Source: Pinus tabuliformis
Lineage: Eukaryota; Streptophyta; Pinopsida; Pinales; Pinaceae
Assembly: GCA_031772625.1 (NCBI GenBank)
Contig: CM062815.1
Coordinates: 603,558,505-603,622,504, forward strand
DNA length: 64,000 bases
Direction: 5' to 3'
In this document: positions 11,493 through 23,737 of the stretch, one piece after another
Layout of the letters: each line of letters begins with the position of its first letter
How positions within the stretch are numbered: position 1 is the first letter of the stretch
The notes under the pieces: generated by a model
What the model was told of the DNA's origin: nothing
The model's database searches: none
What the model saw: only the letters and a program-made list of their open reading frames with translations
Position numbers and translations under genes: made by a program

Positions 11493-12442
11493 TGTTGGCT
11501 TGAGGGGGCCTGATCCAGGTTTGGAGTTAATTAGCCAAACAAATCCCAACACTAATGGCCGTTTCAGCAACAGCCCGTGAAGCGCATACTGAGGTCTCAC
11601 CCGAAGCAGTATGGGGGGATGCTAGAACCAAGTTTGCGCACCTTTGAGATGTCTCATGGGTCGATTTAGTCCAACTGTGAATACCTTCGCGTAGGTCGCT
11701 TCGTGCACTATCCTGACCTGCGAGGCCTTTGTGATCTGTTATAATCACCTTCGCGCAACCCTCACCAGGGGCTGAGGTGATTTTGCGCTACCCTAGCAGT
11801 GATCTGCGCTACTTCCCCAAGTTATACCATGGATCCTACTTATCTTCTTATAACAATTAGTTATCTTCACGTAAACAAATACTTTATCTTATATTCACCT
11901 TATCAACACATTCATATAAGTTCACGCATCATATAAACATTAGGAATGCAATTTATATCCGATACATTCAATGCAAAAAACAGGAAAAAGATACATAGAA
12001 ATGATGTAAAACTTCTCTTTATTACTTCTCCAAAGTTACAGACTCGACTCACCCTATGCACTCAACTGCAGGGGTCCACGCACTCAGCTACAAACTACTA
12101 GGCCTCTTCGAACTCAGCTGCAGAGCCTTCTCCTACTCTATGACCCAAAGACTCGACTCTAAACTTAAGACTCAATTCTCCATCTATTAATTCCACTTCT
12201 CTTTCTTATTTACAACTTAGAGCTTAGCTCTATTTATACAATCCCATGGTCCACGGACCATGGGTAGATCTCTAAAGCTGACATTTCATTACAAAAATGA
12301 GGGCAGACAACCCTATGACTCATTTACAATGTTTGTGCTCTGCGCCCACAAAACACAGAGTCTTTACATCGGATTTGGTCAAAATATGGGCTTTAAGCCC
12401 CAAAACTTCCTTGGGGATTCTGCAGCCAAAAGGCCCCCAACA
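11493..12442 (-). repeat. Element C left LTR (3' LTR in element sense)
   Basis: This 950 bp LTR matches 19073-20014. It has a minus-strand TATA box at 12231-12240, next to a 22 bp palindrome (12243-12264). Confidence 0.9.
12231..12264 (-). promoter_or_regulatory. TATA box plus CCATGG palindrome in LTR C
   Basis: On the minus strand a palindrome with perfect 10 bp arms (CCCATGGTCC / GGACCATGGG, 2-base spacer, 12243-12264) is followed at once by TGTATAAATA (12240 to 12231). In the other LTR the same unit is at 19811-19845 with one arm mismatch. This is a likely core promoter. The box GGACCATGGGATTG closely resembles GGTCCATGGTATTG in the LTRs of D and E. Confidence 0.65.
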
Positions 12443-12678
12443 TAAACATCGTGACTCACCCTCGAGTCACTCTATTGGTGTGGAGATCTTCATGTGGAGA
12501 CCTCCCAACTCTGCCCAAACTGCTGCAAGATCGGCAACGCACTAAGCAGTTGCCTACTGTACCTCCTGCACGCGCTTTTCAGAGACCGTTGTCGCTAAAC
12601 TGCTTCCCTATACCTGGTTATAGTCCCGCGCCTCCTTTTAGCTACATGGAGCGCTAAGACTGTGCTTCAGTTGGCTAG

Positions 12679-13770
12679 TCAGATAGTCGGGACACTCATG
12701 TATGGCTTCAACCGACTGCCATTTACTTTTCCTGGAAAGAGTTCTCCATTTAACTTTACCAACTGCGTCGCGACTCCGTCTGTGACCTCTTTAATAACAT
12801 ACGGTCCTAGCGAATGCATTTTGAATTTTCTCGAGAATTTATCAAACTTACTATCATACAGTAACACCAAATCTTTCACCTTGAAGGTGCGTAACTTAAT
12901 ATGTCGATCATGCCAGGCCTTTTCGTGCTGCTTTTGTACCTGTTGGTGAAAGCCAACCAAAAATCGTTCTTCCTCAAGTTCCTCCAACTGCACGAGTCTT
13001 TCCTCCAAGGCTTCGCAATCCATCATACCTATGAGCACTGTTATGCACAGACTAGGAATGGCGTATTCCATCAGCATTACAGCATACACTCCATAGACTA
13101 GCCGGAAAGGTGTTTATCCCATCAGTTTCTTACATGTCGTCCTATAAGCCCATAATACTGCAGGTATGCGCAGGTCCCAATCACTTCGCTGCGCATTGCA
13201 TACTTTATTCAGTGTAGTCTCCAGTACTTTGTTAAATGCTTCTAATGTCTCGTTGGCTTGTGGGTGATACCCTGTGCTTTTCTAATGATGCACCTTAAAC
13301 CCTTCTGTTAGCGCATTGATTGTCTGGTTCAAGAAATGTGTACCACGGTCTCCCATCAAGATCTTCAGACTTCCAAATCGTGTCAATACGTGTTCAAACA
13401 GAAACTTTGCGGCTGTGGCGGCTGTGCAATCTTTTACCGGCTGCGCTTCTACCCAACGAGTTAGGTACTCTGTCGCAGTGATAATATATCCCGCATCCAT
13501 TTTTCCTTGAGGTTTGATAGGTCCTATGAAGTCGATTGCCCACTTTTCAGAGGGATGCAACACCATTTACGGATTCAAAGGCATCTTGTCCCTCTGCGAT
13601 GGTTTATGTGTTCTTTTACATACATCACAAGCCTTGCAATGTGCTTTTGAATCTTGATGAAGGGTCAAACACCACAACCCTGCAATTGCTCTCCCTGCAT
13701 AATGTCCTCCCACAGTGCCCCCATGCACGTCTGCAAGGATATGGCCTTCGCAGTATCTCATCATTGCCCA
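12679..13770 (-). pseudogene. Integrase of element C
   Basis: In minus-strand order there is a zinc-binding part (GGHYAGRAIAG.., C..CKR..KPS), a core (WAIDFIGPIKPQGKMDAGYI, EYLTRWVEAQPV, GDRGTHFLN) and a C-terminal part ending in the GPY module (HSLGPYVIKEVTDG). The frame closes soon after GPY with no chromodomain. It is the last coding part before the 3' LTR and is broken in a few places. Confidence 0.9.
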
Positions 13771-13899
13771 TCTTATATAGGTGCCTCGTAATGACAGAGA
13801 AATCTACTGCGCACACCACTAGTTCCTTCTTCTGCTAGACATAGTACTCTTTCGGTGCAGTTCCAGTCATAAGAAAGTTGATTATATCTTCAAAATGTC

Positions 13900-14640
13900 C
13901 ATCTGCTACATGCACAACAAAGAGCTATGCGTCAGGTAATCCTTCCTCCAGGCTAGTGGGTTTCTCTCTTCTCTCAATGAACAACAGGTGATCCGGTCCT
14001 GCATTCAATTGTCTAGGCTTCACAACAACTTCAAAATCATATTTTTGGAACAATAAAAGCCATCTACATATGCACCCCCCCAACACAGACTTATTGACCA
14101 AGTATTTCAGCGTGGAATGATCTGTATACATTTTGAAGTGTCCACCTAGCAAGTAGTGTCAATATTTCTAGAGCGCATACACCATAGCCAGTCCCTCATG
14201 TTCAGTGGTGGAATAGTTCTTTTCTACTTTAGACAATCTACGACTCACGAATGCGATAGGGTGATCCAAGCCCTATCCACCATCTTGTGTTAGTACCGCT
14301 CCCAGCGCTATACATGATGTGTCAACATGGACATGAAATTCCTTGTCCCAGTTCAAGAAGACTAGGATTGGCACAATGACCATATTTTCTTTCAATACAT
14401 CCAAGATTTTCTTACAGTCATCGTTCGAGCAGAACGTGACATCTTTTTTCAATAGCTTTTCCATTGGTGTGGTGATCTGGGCATAGATTTTTATGAACTT
14501 CCTGTAGTACCCCATATGTCCCAAGGTAGCGCGCAGCTGTTTCACACTTCGCGGCGCTTCCAAATTTAGAATCACCACAATCTTCGCGAGATCTACCATC
14601 AGTCCCTGTCTGCAAACCACATGTCCCAACAGGTTCTAGA
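13900..14640 (-). pseudogene. RNase H and RT connection of element C
   Basis: Minus-strand blocks typical of gypsy elements are present: 'KQLRATLGHMGYYRKFIKIY', 'HVHVDTSCIALGAVLTQDGG', then 'GGHFKMYTDHSTLKYLVNK' and 'GPDHL'. The order RT, then RNase H, then integrase is normal. It is broken. Confidence 0.85.
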
Positions 14641-15417
14641 AAGGAATGAGGAATGTACACTTCTTGAGGTTGAGCGTGATTTGGTATCTTCGGAAGGTAT
14701 CCAACATCAAGCATAAGCTCACTACATGGTGCTTAACCAGCCCAAATACAATCCAATCATCAAAATAAACTTCCAAGAACTTGTGAATATATTCCTTAAA
14801 TGCTGCAACAACCATGCGCGAAAAGATGGTCAGCGCGTTCTTCAACCCAAATGGCATGACAATGTATTGAAAGCAGCCCCACTCAGTCATGAAGGTTGTC
14901 TTGCTCCTATCTTCGGTGTGATTTTGATCTGGTGGTACCTTGAGAACCCATCAGTGAAAGAATATGCTTCCTGCCCACCAACATTGTCCAACACCTCATC
15001 TGTGAATGGAGTTGGGAATGGATCGTGCACACAAGCGTCATTCAATTTTCTGAGATCCACACATATTCTTATTTTGTCCTTCTGCTTCTTTTCCTGCACC
15101 ACCATTGGACTTACCCAATCGGATTCTTCCACTGGCTCAATGATTCCTGCTATGAGCATTTTGTCTAGTTCTACGCGGACCTTCTCCTTGTATTTCGTAT
15201 TTAAGCGGTAAGGCCTCTGCTTAACTGGCTTTGCGTTGGGTTTTAATGTGATCCTCATCATTCCTAAATCTCTAATGATTCCCTTTAAATCCGTAAACTT
15301 GGTCAGGAATAAGTCCTGGTACTCACGGAGTAACTCAGCGACCTTATCCACCATCGCGTCATCCCAGTAGTTGCTGAGCATTGCAAACTTAGGTTCAACC
15401 TCCATACCAATGTTCAC
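14640..15417 (-). pseudogene. Reverse transcriptase of element C
   Basis: Well-kept gypsy RT motifs on the minus strand include 'ELLREYQDLFLTKFTDLKG', 'KQRPYRLNTKYKEKV', 'ESDWVSPMVVQEKKQKDK', 'RICVDLRKLNDAC', 'MPFGLKNA' and the catalytic region 'EVYFDDWIVF'. The plus-strand frame over the same bases (14726-15211) is its antisense shadow. Confidence 0.95.
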
Positions 15418-15635
15418 CTGCTTCGTTTTTACCGGTGCGGTGATGTCAGGGTTCTCAATCTATGGTCCTTGAACCTTGCGATGGCCTTCTGTTTCTGGAA
15501 TGTTAATTTTCCACAGATCTTCGTCTTGTTATTTAGCACTTACATTATAACAATCCAGCACGCAGTTCAGCTGAGTAGCCCATTCAGGCTGAATCGATTC
15601 TACTTGCTCCTGTGGTATTCTAAAGATAGCTGCCT

Positions 15636-16139
15636 TTACCTCTGGTAGCGCTTCATGTCCCACCATCTATCCTCAAAATTGAAGGTCATCATGAACCCTT
15701 CGCATAGGATATCCCATTCACTTGTCCCATGGCCGAGCTCCGTCTCTATATACCAATTCATGGGTATAACATCTAGGGTATGGCAGAATAGGTGAACCCA
15801 CTCAGGTTGTGGCTTTTCTCCATAGACCTTCGTCCATTTGGCCAGGTGTGCGCGTCGATCATCCTGTCCATCATACTTGTCTGCTAGTCTCACCTTAGGC
15901 TTCCCAAACCATGTGCGCATCCTTCTCCTACATTCGTACCAGTATTCAAAGATCCCTTTGTGTGTGCCCCACCACCTTGTGGGCGTAGCAAGTAGTACCC
16001 AATTCAAGGCCTGAAAATGATTCTTTTCCGACACCTCCCTTTTAAATCTGTCCAAGAAAGCATCTACCTCACCTAAACCATCATACGTAGGTAGATCTCT
16101 CACTTCTGTCGATACACAGTGTAGTGACCTTGTCATCAT
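15636..16139 (-). pseudogene. Capsid/gag-like domain between protease and RT of element C
   Basis: A minus-strand block of about 167 codons contains 'LPTYDGLGEVDAFLDRFKRE', 'LLATPTRWWGTHK', and 'EWVHLFCHTLDVIPMNWYIE'. Its sequence plan (YDG...D.FL..F, then P..WY.E.) is that of a gag capsid. It lies after the protease and before the RT, whereas the zinc-knuckle gag of the same element lies upstream. I recall plant gypsy polyproteins containing this same block, so it is probably a lineage feature rather than a rearrangement. Confidence 0.6.
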
Positions 16140-16169
16140 GTTACAATTAAGCGTGGTTACCTCGTGTAA

Positions 16170-16748
16170 CTAGTTCTGCCATCGTTTTATCTCCTCATCC
16201 GAATTTGAAGTATAGGAGCTTTTGCGCTCCCATGAGATCCATCCATCCACGATCAGATTTACCCAATCTTGCTCTCGCGTAGCTATTTTGTAGATGCAGT
16301 CCAAATCATCGTCACTTTCATAATCGCACACCAACTCTATATAGCGCGATCCTTCCGCAGGGTCCAAGGGTATAACTACGTGCAAAGACTTCTTCTCAAA
16401 AATCATCTTGCGCTTCTTCAGATTAATCACCCCATTCATGTCAGTGGCCCAATCAATTCCTAAGAGCGTGGGGTAGGGATTGCTATCATCAAAAATCTCT
16501 ATCACTTCAAAGTCTGCTAGCGCGCTCACTCCCTCAATATCCACAGTGATTCCTTGCAATCTCCCCATAGGTATTATCTTTTGCTGGTTCGCCATTCGTA
16601 GCTGGATAGGAGACCATTGCAGCTTAGGACTCCTCATGTGCTCCCATGTCTTCTTCGGCAGAACGTTCGCATCTAATCCTAAGTCCAGAATTACTTGGTC
16701 CATCTCATATTCTCCAATCTGCGTGGTTAGCCTCATTTCTCTCCCCAT
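16170..16748 (-). pseudogene. Retroviral-type aspartic protease of element C
   Basis: On the minus strand the active-site region 'QVILDLGLDANVLPKKTWE' aligns with the D[ST]G..[AV].[VI][LM] region of gypsy proteases, followed by 'NPYPTLLGIDWATDMNGVI', the usual second half. It lies between the zinc-knuckle gag and the capsid-like domain. Confidence 0.8.
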
Positions 16749-17119
16749 CCTAGTCTTGTGTTTTCCAATCTTCTGGACTATGCACGGTTCTCCTGGTGCG
16801 GTCCCAGCGCATCTGTTAATGAATTCCTACAATCCTTTTACAGCCTTACTGTCGTGCAGTAGCTTCATGCATGTTTCCAGGAATGTCATAAGCATAGATG
16901 GATCCATGTCTGGCTCCGGTCTATCTTTGCTTTCTGAAGTGGAGGCATCATCAAAGTTCTGATTAGCTTCCATGAAGGTTTCATTGGAGCCTTGCGAACC
17001 CAAGTACTATGTTCAGGTTGTTTGACTTTATCATCTCCCATCGCAATTCCACTTCGGAGCACAATGTTCACATTTGGGTCTTCCTCGCGTGGCTTAGACC
17101 TCATCATCTACAGGTTCTG

Positions 17120-19050
17120 AGTCAGGGGAGGTGGTAGCACTCCATTGCGGTGTATCCTAGCTATCAACGTAGGAAAATCTTCCGTCTCATGATCAAACAA
17201 GGTACAATACAGACATGATGGGTGCATTATATTTGTACAATCGTGAGCATAATGTCTTGGCCCTCCACAATTGTAGCATATTAGCTATCCGCGACCTCTT
17301 CCAGGTCCTCCTCCACCTCGGCCTCATTCGCGCCCCTGAAATCTGGTTTGTGCCACTCCTGCATTCGGGTCTAGGGGCCGCATTTCGGCCTGAACTCTAT
17401 AGGTGGGAGTTCTATCCATCATCAGCTCATAGCTTCTACAAGTGCACTCATCATGTCTAACTGATCTACAAAAATTACAGAACAACTATTGTGAATTCTG
17501 TGTGTACTTCTGTAACAAATGGCAGTTGTTCATAGCATGGTTTCCTCCTATTTGACAAATCGCACACCACAAAGCAGGTGCTGCACTAGGTCCTTCTTGC
17601 GCTTCCGACCTTAACGACATCGGTCCTCCTCCCGCGAGGTAATTCGTGAACACAGGGCAGTGGTCCTTATCATGACCCTGACCCTTGCATTTTACGCACC
17701 ACACCTCTTCATGCACTTCTGGTCGGGCTATCTTGTCCTGTTTCAGACTCTGCATCTCAAGGCACAAGTTTTTCAACTGCGCATGGATCTGCTGAACTCC
17801 CAAGTTAGGATCCTGCATCGGGGTCTCATGCAGCCTCATCGCGATCTCCAAGGCCTCTGCCTGAGTCATTAACCTCTGTTGTGACAACGCACTCCTCAAA
17901 TGTGGTGTTAGCGATGCTACAAACCATTCGTGGTGTTGTCCATTCGTCAAAGTCATATTAGCTTCACAAATTGTACACTTCAGTCTCTGGTCCAACTCCC
18001 AAGGAGTCTCACTTGGTAGCATTGTGATCTCTTTGAATCCAATGATCGACTGCGCTTCTGACTTCAACCTGCTAAATTCTCTGTTTAGCGCAATTTGGAT
18101 ATTGGTGATTCCACATTTTGATTGTCATTAGAATGCTTAATATACCAGGTCAGCGTGCGATTCTACAGAGTGCTAACCAGCGTCACTTTCTTCATATTAT
18201 TATTTGTAACTCCCTGCGCTTCCCATACAGCTCTTATCATGAACTAAAATTGGTTCGGATCTTCATTTCCTACTCCCTTGAACACATGCAACTTTATCGT
18301 GCTTTCCATATTGACTCGCGGTGGTGGCGGAGGTGGTACGGGAGAAGATGGAGGTGAAGGCGGTGAAATTGGTGGCGGTGTGGGTGGGGGTGATATGTGC
18401 GGAATCCTTTACCTTATCAAATGTATCACACTTCGCAGTGAGACCTTCGCGAGCTCTTCCTTGTCCCCTCGTGGAGGTGAAATCAAAGGGCTATTCTTTG
18501 GTCCCTTACTTCCTTCGTTTTTGTATGTTTTTCTGCTTCGCGTGGCTCTGCACATCAAGGTAATTACATAACCCTCTTTTCATACAATAGCATTTTAATC
18601 CAAGTATTCAGGGACTTTATGTACTTACCTCGCGGTCCTTTGAGAAAGCGTCACTCCACTATAGCTGGCTGAAGTATCTACCACGAACTCAGTAATGAAT
18701 CCTCCTATAATCCAATCGAGCTAGTGATCAACAACGCACACAATCTTATCCTTTGATGCTTCCAATTTGTGCACCAACTCTGGGGTCCACACAATAGGAT
18801 TGTCGAGTTTCCACCTTCCTTGGCTATCTGCTAGCTTCGCGATCCACTCGTACAACTCAGTAGGGAAAGATGTGAAAAATATTTCATGGATCTCTGTGTA
18901 CAAGTAGTAGTCTAACTACTCTTCTTTTGTCAGTCGTGGGTTCCTGTTCTCCTGTGTAGCGAACTTGTGAATTCTTCTGTGCAACCAACCTTCAATTTCC
19001 TTCTTAGTTGGATTCCAATGATACGACATCAAACATCTCTATGCAGATTC
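17120..19050 (-). pseudogene. Gag of element C with three zinc-knuckle-like motifs
   Basis: The minus strand encodes a capsid C-terminal part ('PWELDQRLKCTICEANMTLTN', 'LTPHLRSAL', 'TQAEALEIAMRLHE') and then cysteine knuckles: a canonical CX2CX4HX4C (CVKCKGQGHDKDHC, about 17660-17705), a variant (CAICQIGGNHAMNNC, about 17525-17570) and another canonical one near 17225-17270 (CYNCGGPRHYAHDC). A further N-terminal piece lies near 18721-18903. The stretch 18300-18400 encodes a Gly/Pro-rich low-complexity run. It is broken. Confidence 0.75.
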
Positions 19051-19051
19051 T

Positions 19052-19070
19052 GGTCCCAGCAACAGAACCA
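19052..19070 (-). promoter_or_regulatory. Primer binding site of element C
   Basis: On the minus strand, TGGTTCTGTTGCTGGGACC starts two bases inside the right LTR. It begins with TGG, complementary to a tRNA CCA end. The tRNA species was not identified. Confidence 0.6.
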
Positions 19071-19072
19071 TT

Positions 19073-20014
19073 TGTTGGCTTGAGGGGGTCTAACCCAGGT
19101 TCAGAGTTAATTAGCCAAACAAATCCCTACACTACTGGCCCTTTCGGCAATAGCCCGTGGAGCGCGGACTGAGGTCTCACTCGAAGCAGTATGGGGGGAT
19201 GCTGGAACCAAGTTTCCACACCCTTGAGATGTCTTAGGGGTCGGTTTAGTCCAACTGTGAATACCTTTGCGCAGGTCGCTTCGCGCACTATCTTGACCTG
19301 TGAGGCCTTCGCAATCTGTTATAATCACCTTCACGCAGCCCTCACCAGGGGCTGAGGTGATTTCACGCTGCCCTAGCAGCGATCTGTGCTACTTCCCCAA
19401 GTTATACCGCGGATCTTACTTATCTTCTTATAACAGTTAGTTATCTTCACGTAAACAGATACTTTATCTTATATTCACTTTATCAACACATTCATATAAG
19501 TTCACACATCCTATAAACACTAGAAATGCAATTTATATCTGATACATTCAATGCACAAAATAGGAAAAAGGTACACAAGAATGATGTAAAACTTCTCTTT
19601 ATTACTTCTCCAAAGGTTACAGACTCGACTCGCCCTGTGCACTCAACTGCAGGGGTTCGCGCACTCAGCTACAGACTACTAGGCCTTTGCGCACTCAGCT
19701 ACAGGGCCTTCTCCTACTTTATGACCCAAAGACTCGACTCTACACTTAAGACTCAATTCTCCATCTATTACTTCTACTTCTCTTTCTTATTTACAACTTA
19801 GAGCCTCGCTCTATTTATACAATCCCATGGTCCGCAGACCATGGGTAGATCTCTAAAGCCGACATTGCATTACAAAAATGAGGGCGGACAACCCTATGAC
19901 TCATTTACAATCTTCGCACTCTGCACCTACAAAACAAGGAGTCTTTACATTGGATTTGGTCAAAATCTAGGCTTTAAGACCCAAAACTTCCCTTGGGGGA
20001 TCCTGCACCCAACA
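19073..20014 (-). repeat. Element C right LTR (5' LTR in element sense)
   Basis: This 942 bp LTR is TGTTGG...CCAACA and matches 11493-12442. A minus-strand TATA box (19811-19820) lies beside a near-palindrome (19824-19845). Confidence 0.9.
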
Positions 20015-20186
20015 CAAATGTTTTATGAGACAAGTTATCCGAGAGCTTTTCCGAGATGATAAAATCGTTTCCATAAGACATACACTCCAGAAGAGAAACT
20101 CGCTAGTTAGTCATGATAGATGTGTAGAGATTCAAAACATATGTGAGGACTCAGCTTGTCATCTGGTCCTCCTTCTAGCACCAAAA
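20015..20186 (-). other. Element B leader and start of gag
   Basis: This 172 bp lies between C and B's right LTR. It holds B's primer binding site (20168-20183, TGGTGCTAGAAGGAGG on the minus strand, three bases from the LTR) and the first part of B's gag, interrupted by C. Confidence 0.6.
20168..20183 (-). promoter_or_regulatory. Primer binding site of element B
   Basis: TGGTGCTAGAAGGAGG on the minus strand starts three bases inside the 20187 LTR. Its position fixes the minus orientation of B, in agreement with the TATA box and gag. The tRNA was not identified. Confidence 0.55.
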
Positions 20187-23100
20187 TGTTGACAGTGCTG
20201 GAACCACCAACATGTCAAGGGGATATCCTCGGTAAGAAGTCCCAATTAAACCTCAGACCGTTTGATGTAGGAGTCCAAGCAGTGGGTCGTATAGCAATGC
20301 CTTGACCACGATTTCACACAAAGGCAAGTAAGATAACTCTGTGAGTAGCAAGGGTGTGACTGTTGCGGTGAGTCAAGGAAGGTGCATGAGAGGTTCTAAC
20401 ACATGTGAGTTGAGATGAGTGCACCCCTTGGAAACTTGTAACAATACTCGGATGGGAAGGGAACACACGAGCGAAGATGCATCACAAGATGGAAAGTGAG
20501 TCAGCTGGAAATCCAAAGTGATTGTTAAACCAATCAACACATTTCAAAAGGATTCATACATGATCATACAGAACAGTCCATACATGCATGCGTAAGAAAG
20601 CAAATACATGTGCCATTTAGAGTAAACAAGACAGCTGGAACACAAATACAACATATGCATGAAACGTGTTGGCTCTTATTATATAAAGAAGTGTAAGTTC
20701 CAGTCATTCAATACATCCATGTACACCCACTAGCCCCAACAGTGAAATGTTACAGCCACATCTGCCTGCTCCTCCAAAGAGATGTACTAGCTTCATGCAA
20801 TGGAGAAGCCAAGGCGCATTACAATACTGTCAAATCTCTCTCCAAGAAAGTCTTATCGGAAGCTTGGCTGACCAAAAGCCTTTACAATGAGTTATGAGTT
20901 TCTATTTATAGCAAAGGGTGGGGTTACCCTTGACATTCCCCTTTGTGACAGTTCATCTACCCTCATGACTCTTCATCTACTCTATGATTGTTACATCCAA
21001 CTATTGACACTTGAACTTCCAATTGACATGACGTTACATTACAATGCACATGTGCTCATGTGAGACAAAATGGCTTGAGCAAGCCATGCAAGACATCATT
21101 AACACTCGGTCCATTGAGGTGAGACCAACTCTTTGACATGCTTGTGATGGTGAGGTTGGTGAGATGATGCCAAGCTTGGTCGTCCGTGATGGTGTGCATG
21201 CACCCCATGGTGACATCTTGCTGAAGCGAGCTCTTGCCTCCGTTGCATCCGGTGCATTGGTATGGCTCCTTCATCCAACTCGTCTACTAACATGCACATG
21301 GTCTTCTTGGGTGCGGATGAACTAGAAACACACTAATGCATAGTGTCCATGCTAATCGTCAAGTGTGTGATGGTGGTCATGTGCATCAACTTTCCGAAGT
21401 ACATGTTTAGCTCCAGTTGGACTTGCTTCTTGTCTTTGCCTTGGTGAGTGTGTTGAATGGCTTGGATTGCATGCGTGCGCACAATGACATGCATACTGCT
21501 GAATCCCTTGCATGCGACCAACAACATTGCTCCCCATGTCTGCTCTGTGCTAGCTACTGGGATGGATCTTTAACATGTATGGGCGCAGTTTCATCCGTGA
21601 GTGCATGTTGTGCCCATTGTTATTCCTATTCCTGCTGCAACTCATTCATCTGTCTATGCAGCTTCATGTTCTTCCTTGAGTTTCTGCTTCAGCACATGCA
21701 ACTCCTTCTTTGTTCCATTCTCTGTCTTTGCGTGATCTTCATGTCGCACTGTCACCTCATAGCCCGAGTCTCCAAAGTTTCTTTCATCATCAGTGGATCT
21801 ACTTGAGCTTGCAACTTTGTTCTGCCTCTATGTTGTCAACAACCTTCCTCTTGTATTTGTTTCATTCATTTCATTCATTGCATTTGGTATGCTACCTTCA
21901 ACTGTTGTTCATGATGCTACTCATTGTGATATTACTGCTGTCATATCTTGATGTCCTTGTCTACAAACAACTTGATATCTTCGTGAGTAGGCAAGCTCAT
22001 AGACATTTGATCGACTGCATCTCCAAGTGTGCTCTGAACGGTGTCTTCGACTCAACTCTCTTGGAAACCATGGTACCTACACTGCTGAGAGGTTGATGAA
22101 CATCTGCATTACTTGGAGACATGGAAACACTCATGGCAAGAAATTTGTTTTTCGAAAACCAAAATGAACTTGAGAACTTACTAGCAACATACCTATGTGA
22201 TTGATCATGAAGGTTGCACAATTTCGGCAGGGAGGTCGAGAGATTGGCTGCCAAGACTGTGCAAGGCATAGTCTGGGCGGCTGGGAGACTGAATAACTAT
22301 TGGAACTACACAATGCACAGTCCATTCTAGCTGCTAACTGCTAGAGTTGCGTAATGCGCAATCTCAACTAGCAATGGCTACAAGCTCAGTGATTGCATTG
22401 CGCAATTTTCTGGGCCAACAGTCATTGTCCCTCACAAATGTGAAAAACAGTCCTGGAGGATAGTTCCTGGGAAGAAATGCGCATTTCTAGAGAGGAAGAC
22501 AAAGCCTTCCTTCCCCAAATTGCGAAATGTTATATTAATGAAGGCAGAGTCTGGGTCGAGGTTGCCTAGACTTGCCGACGGGACACTGAAAGAAAATATG
22601 ACAGTGAATGCATGGCGACACTAAGTGAAAGAAGAAGTGATTGATCGTGCATGCAAACATTGAATGAAAGATTCAGTAAACAGATCAACATGCATGTGGG
22701 TGAAGCGAGTTGGAAAATTGACAACCATTCGTGCAAAATAGTTTCATGCATGCGATAGCAGTGAGATAGCAACGAAAACTGAAATAGTGCTAGGAAAAGC
22801 TAGTATACATGTAAATGACAGAAAGTGTTCAAACAAATCAAGCAAAAAGCACTCACACAAGTGAATACACAAAAAGTGATAGAAATGAAACACAAGGCAT
22901 GGAAGGAGGGATTACCCCAAAGAAACTGAGCTGAATGTGCTAATAGCTCCTAGAAGTGATGTGGGATGTCAAAGATGCAAGGTTGATGTGAGGAATGAGC
23001 TCTGCAACATCCAGTTGATGAGTTTTGATGAAATCGAGGTTGTGACGCACATGCCACAAATTTAGGGAAAGCGACACTTGGTGGGAGGTTTCTGAAGTGA

Positions 23101-23737
23101 TCCTTGCATGTAACCTCCAACTACCCAAAAATAAATCCCTGAAACAAGGGATGCCTTTGCATGTTGCCTTAGGAGAAGCAAACCATGCATGCAAGTCTAT
23201 TTTTCTCGGTCCTGGAGGGAACCAGTCAACTTCGTTGCACATGCAAGAGGCTTTTCGACTGCTGGGAGAAAATGTGCATTTCTGGCTTGGAGCTGGGCTG
23301 GCTGCCCAGGAGATTTGCACAATTTCTAGGCAGAGCAGCTGGCTGCTGCCCATATTTGCACAAATTTTGGGTTGAGCATCCCTGCTGGGGAAAATTACAT
23401 AATTTTCACTATGAGTGTTGACTGCCAGAATTGTGCAATTCTAGAGCCCAGCAGGTTGCGAGTTTGGATTGTGCAATTTCTAGAGGGAAGGCTGGTTGCC
23501 CTCCAGAATTGTGCAATTTCTTGGGGGAGCTACTCAGCCTATCACTCAACCATGTCCAAGTGATCAGCCTGTGATGGGAATGCATCGAGCTATGATTGAC
23601 AGGCTGCCTTTGTGCAAGCAAAGCACTGAAGCTTGTGTACTTAACGAAGCAAGACAAGTTGCTACGAAAGCTTGGTAGGGAGGCTCAAAAACGAAGCTAA
23701 GGAAAAATTTTGGAGGGTGGTTGTAGCTGCTACAACA
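20187..23737 (-). repeat. Element B right LTR (5' LTR in element sense)
   Basis: This 3551 bp LTR is TGTTGACAGTGC...GCTACAACA and matches 5240-8766. A minus-strand TATA box is at 20903-20910. Sampled stretches are about 90% identical to the left copy. Confidence 0.85.

Larger units (their letters stand above)
11493..20014 (-). mobile_element. Ty3/gypsy element C, nested in element B gag
   Basis: The paired LTRs are 11493-12442 and 19073-20014, both TGTTGG...CCAACA. Between them on the minus strand lie a primer binding site, gag with zinc knuckles, protease, a capsid-like domain, RT, RNase H and integrase. No chromodomain follows the integrase GPY module, so it is probably a non-chromovirus. 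LTRs are about 90% identical in sampled stretches, with mostly C/T and G/A differences. The flanks show no clear target duplication. It looks structurally complete but broken, with roughly one to two dozen breaks. Confidence 0.9.
5240..23737 (-). mobile_element. LTR element B: gag-only, giant LTRs (contains element C)
   Basis: Two long direct repeats (5240-8766 and 20187-23737) begin TGTTGA and end ACAACA, and enclose a primer binding site, a gag relic and an extra acidic reading frame, all on the minus strand. No protease, RT or integrase belongs to it: the pol genes between its LTRs belong to C, which has its own LTRs and sits inside B's gag. The plan matches non-autonomous gag-bearing LTR elements (LARD or TR-GAG types). 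Sampled LTR stretches are about 90% identical. No clean target duplication is seen (a weak ATTCT/ATTAT pair overlaps the ends). It is broken. Confidence 0.8.

Noticed and set aside
14726-15211. 161-codon plus-strand frame
   Set aside because: It is antisense to the well-kept RT of element C on the minus strand.
16480-16962. 160-codon plus-strand frame
   Set aside because: It is antisense to the protease region of element C.
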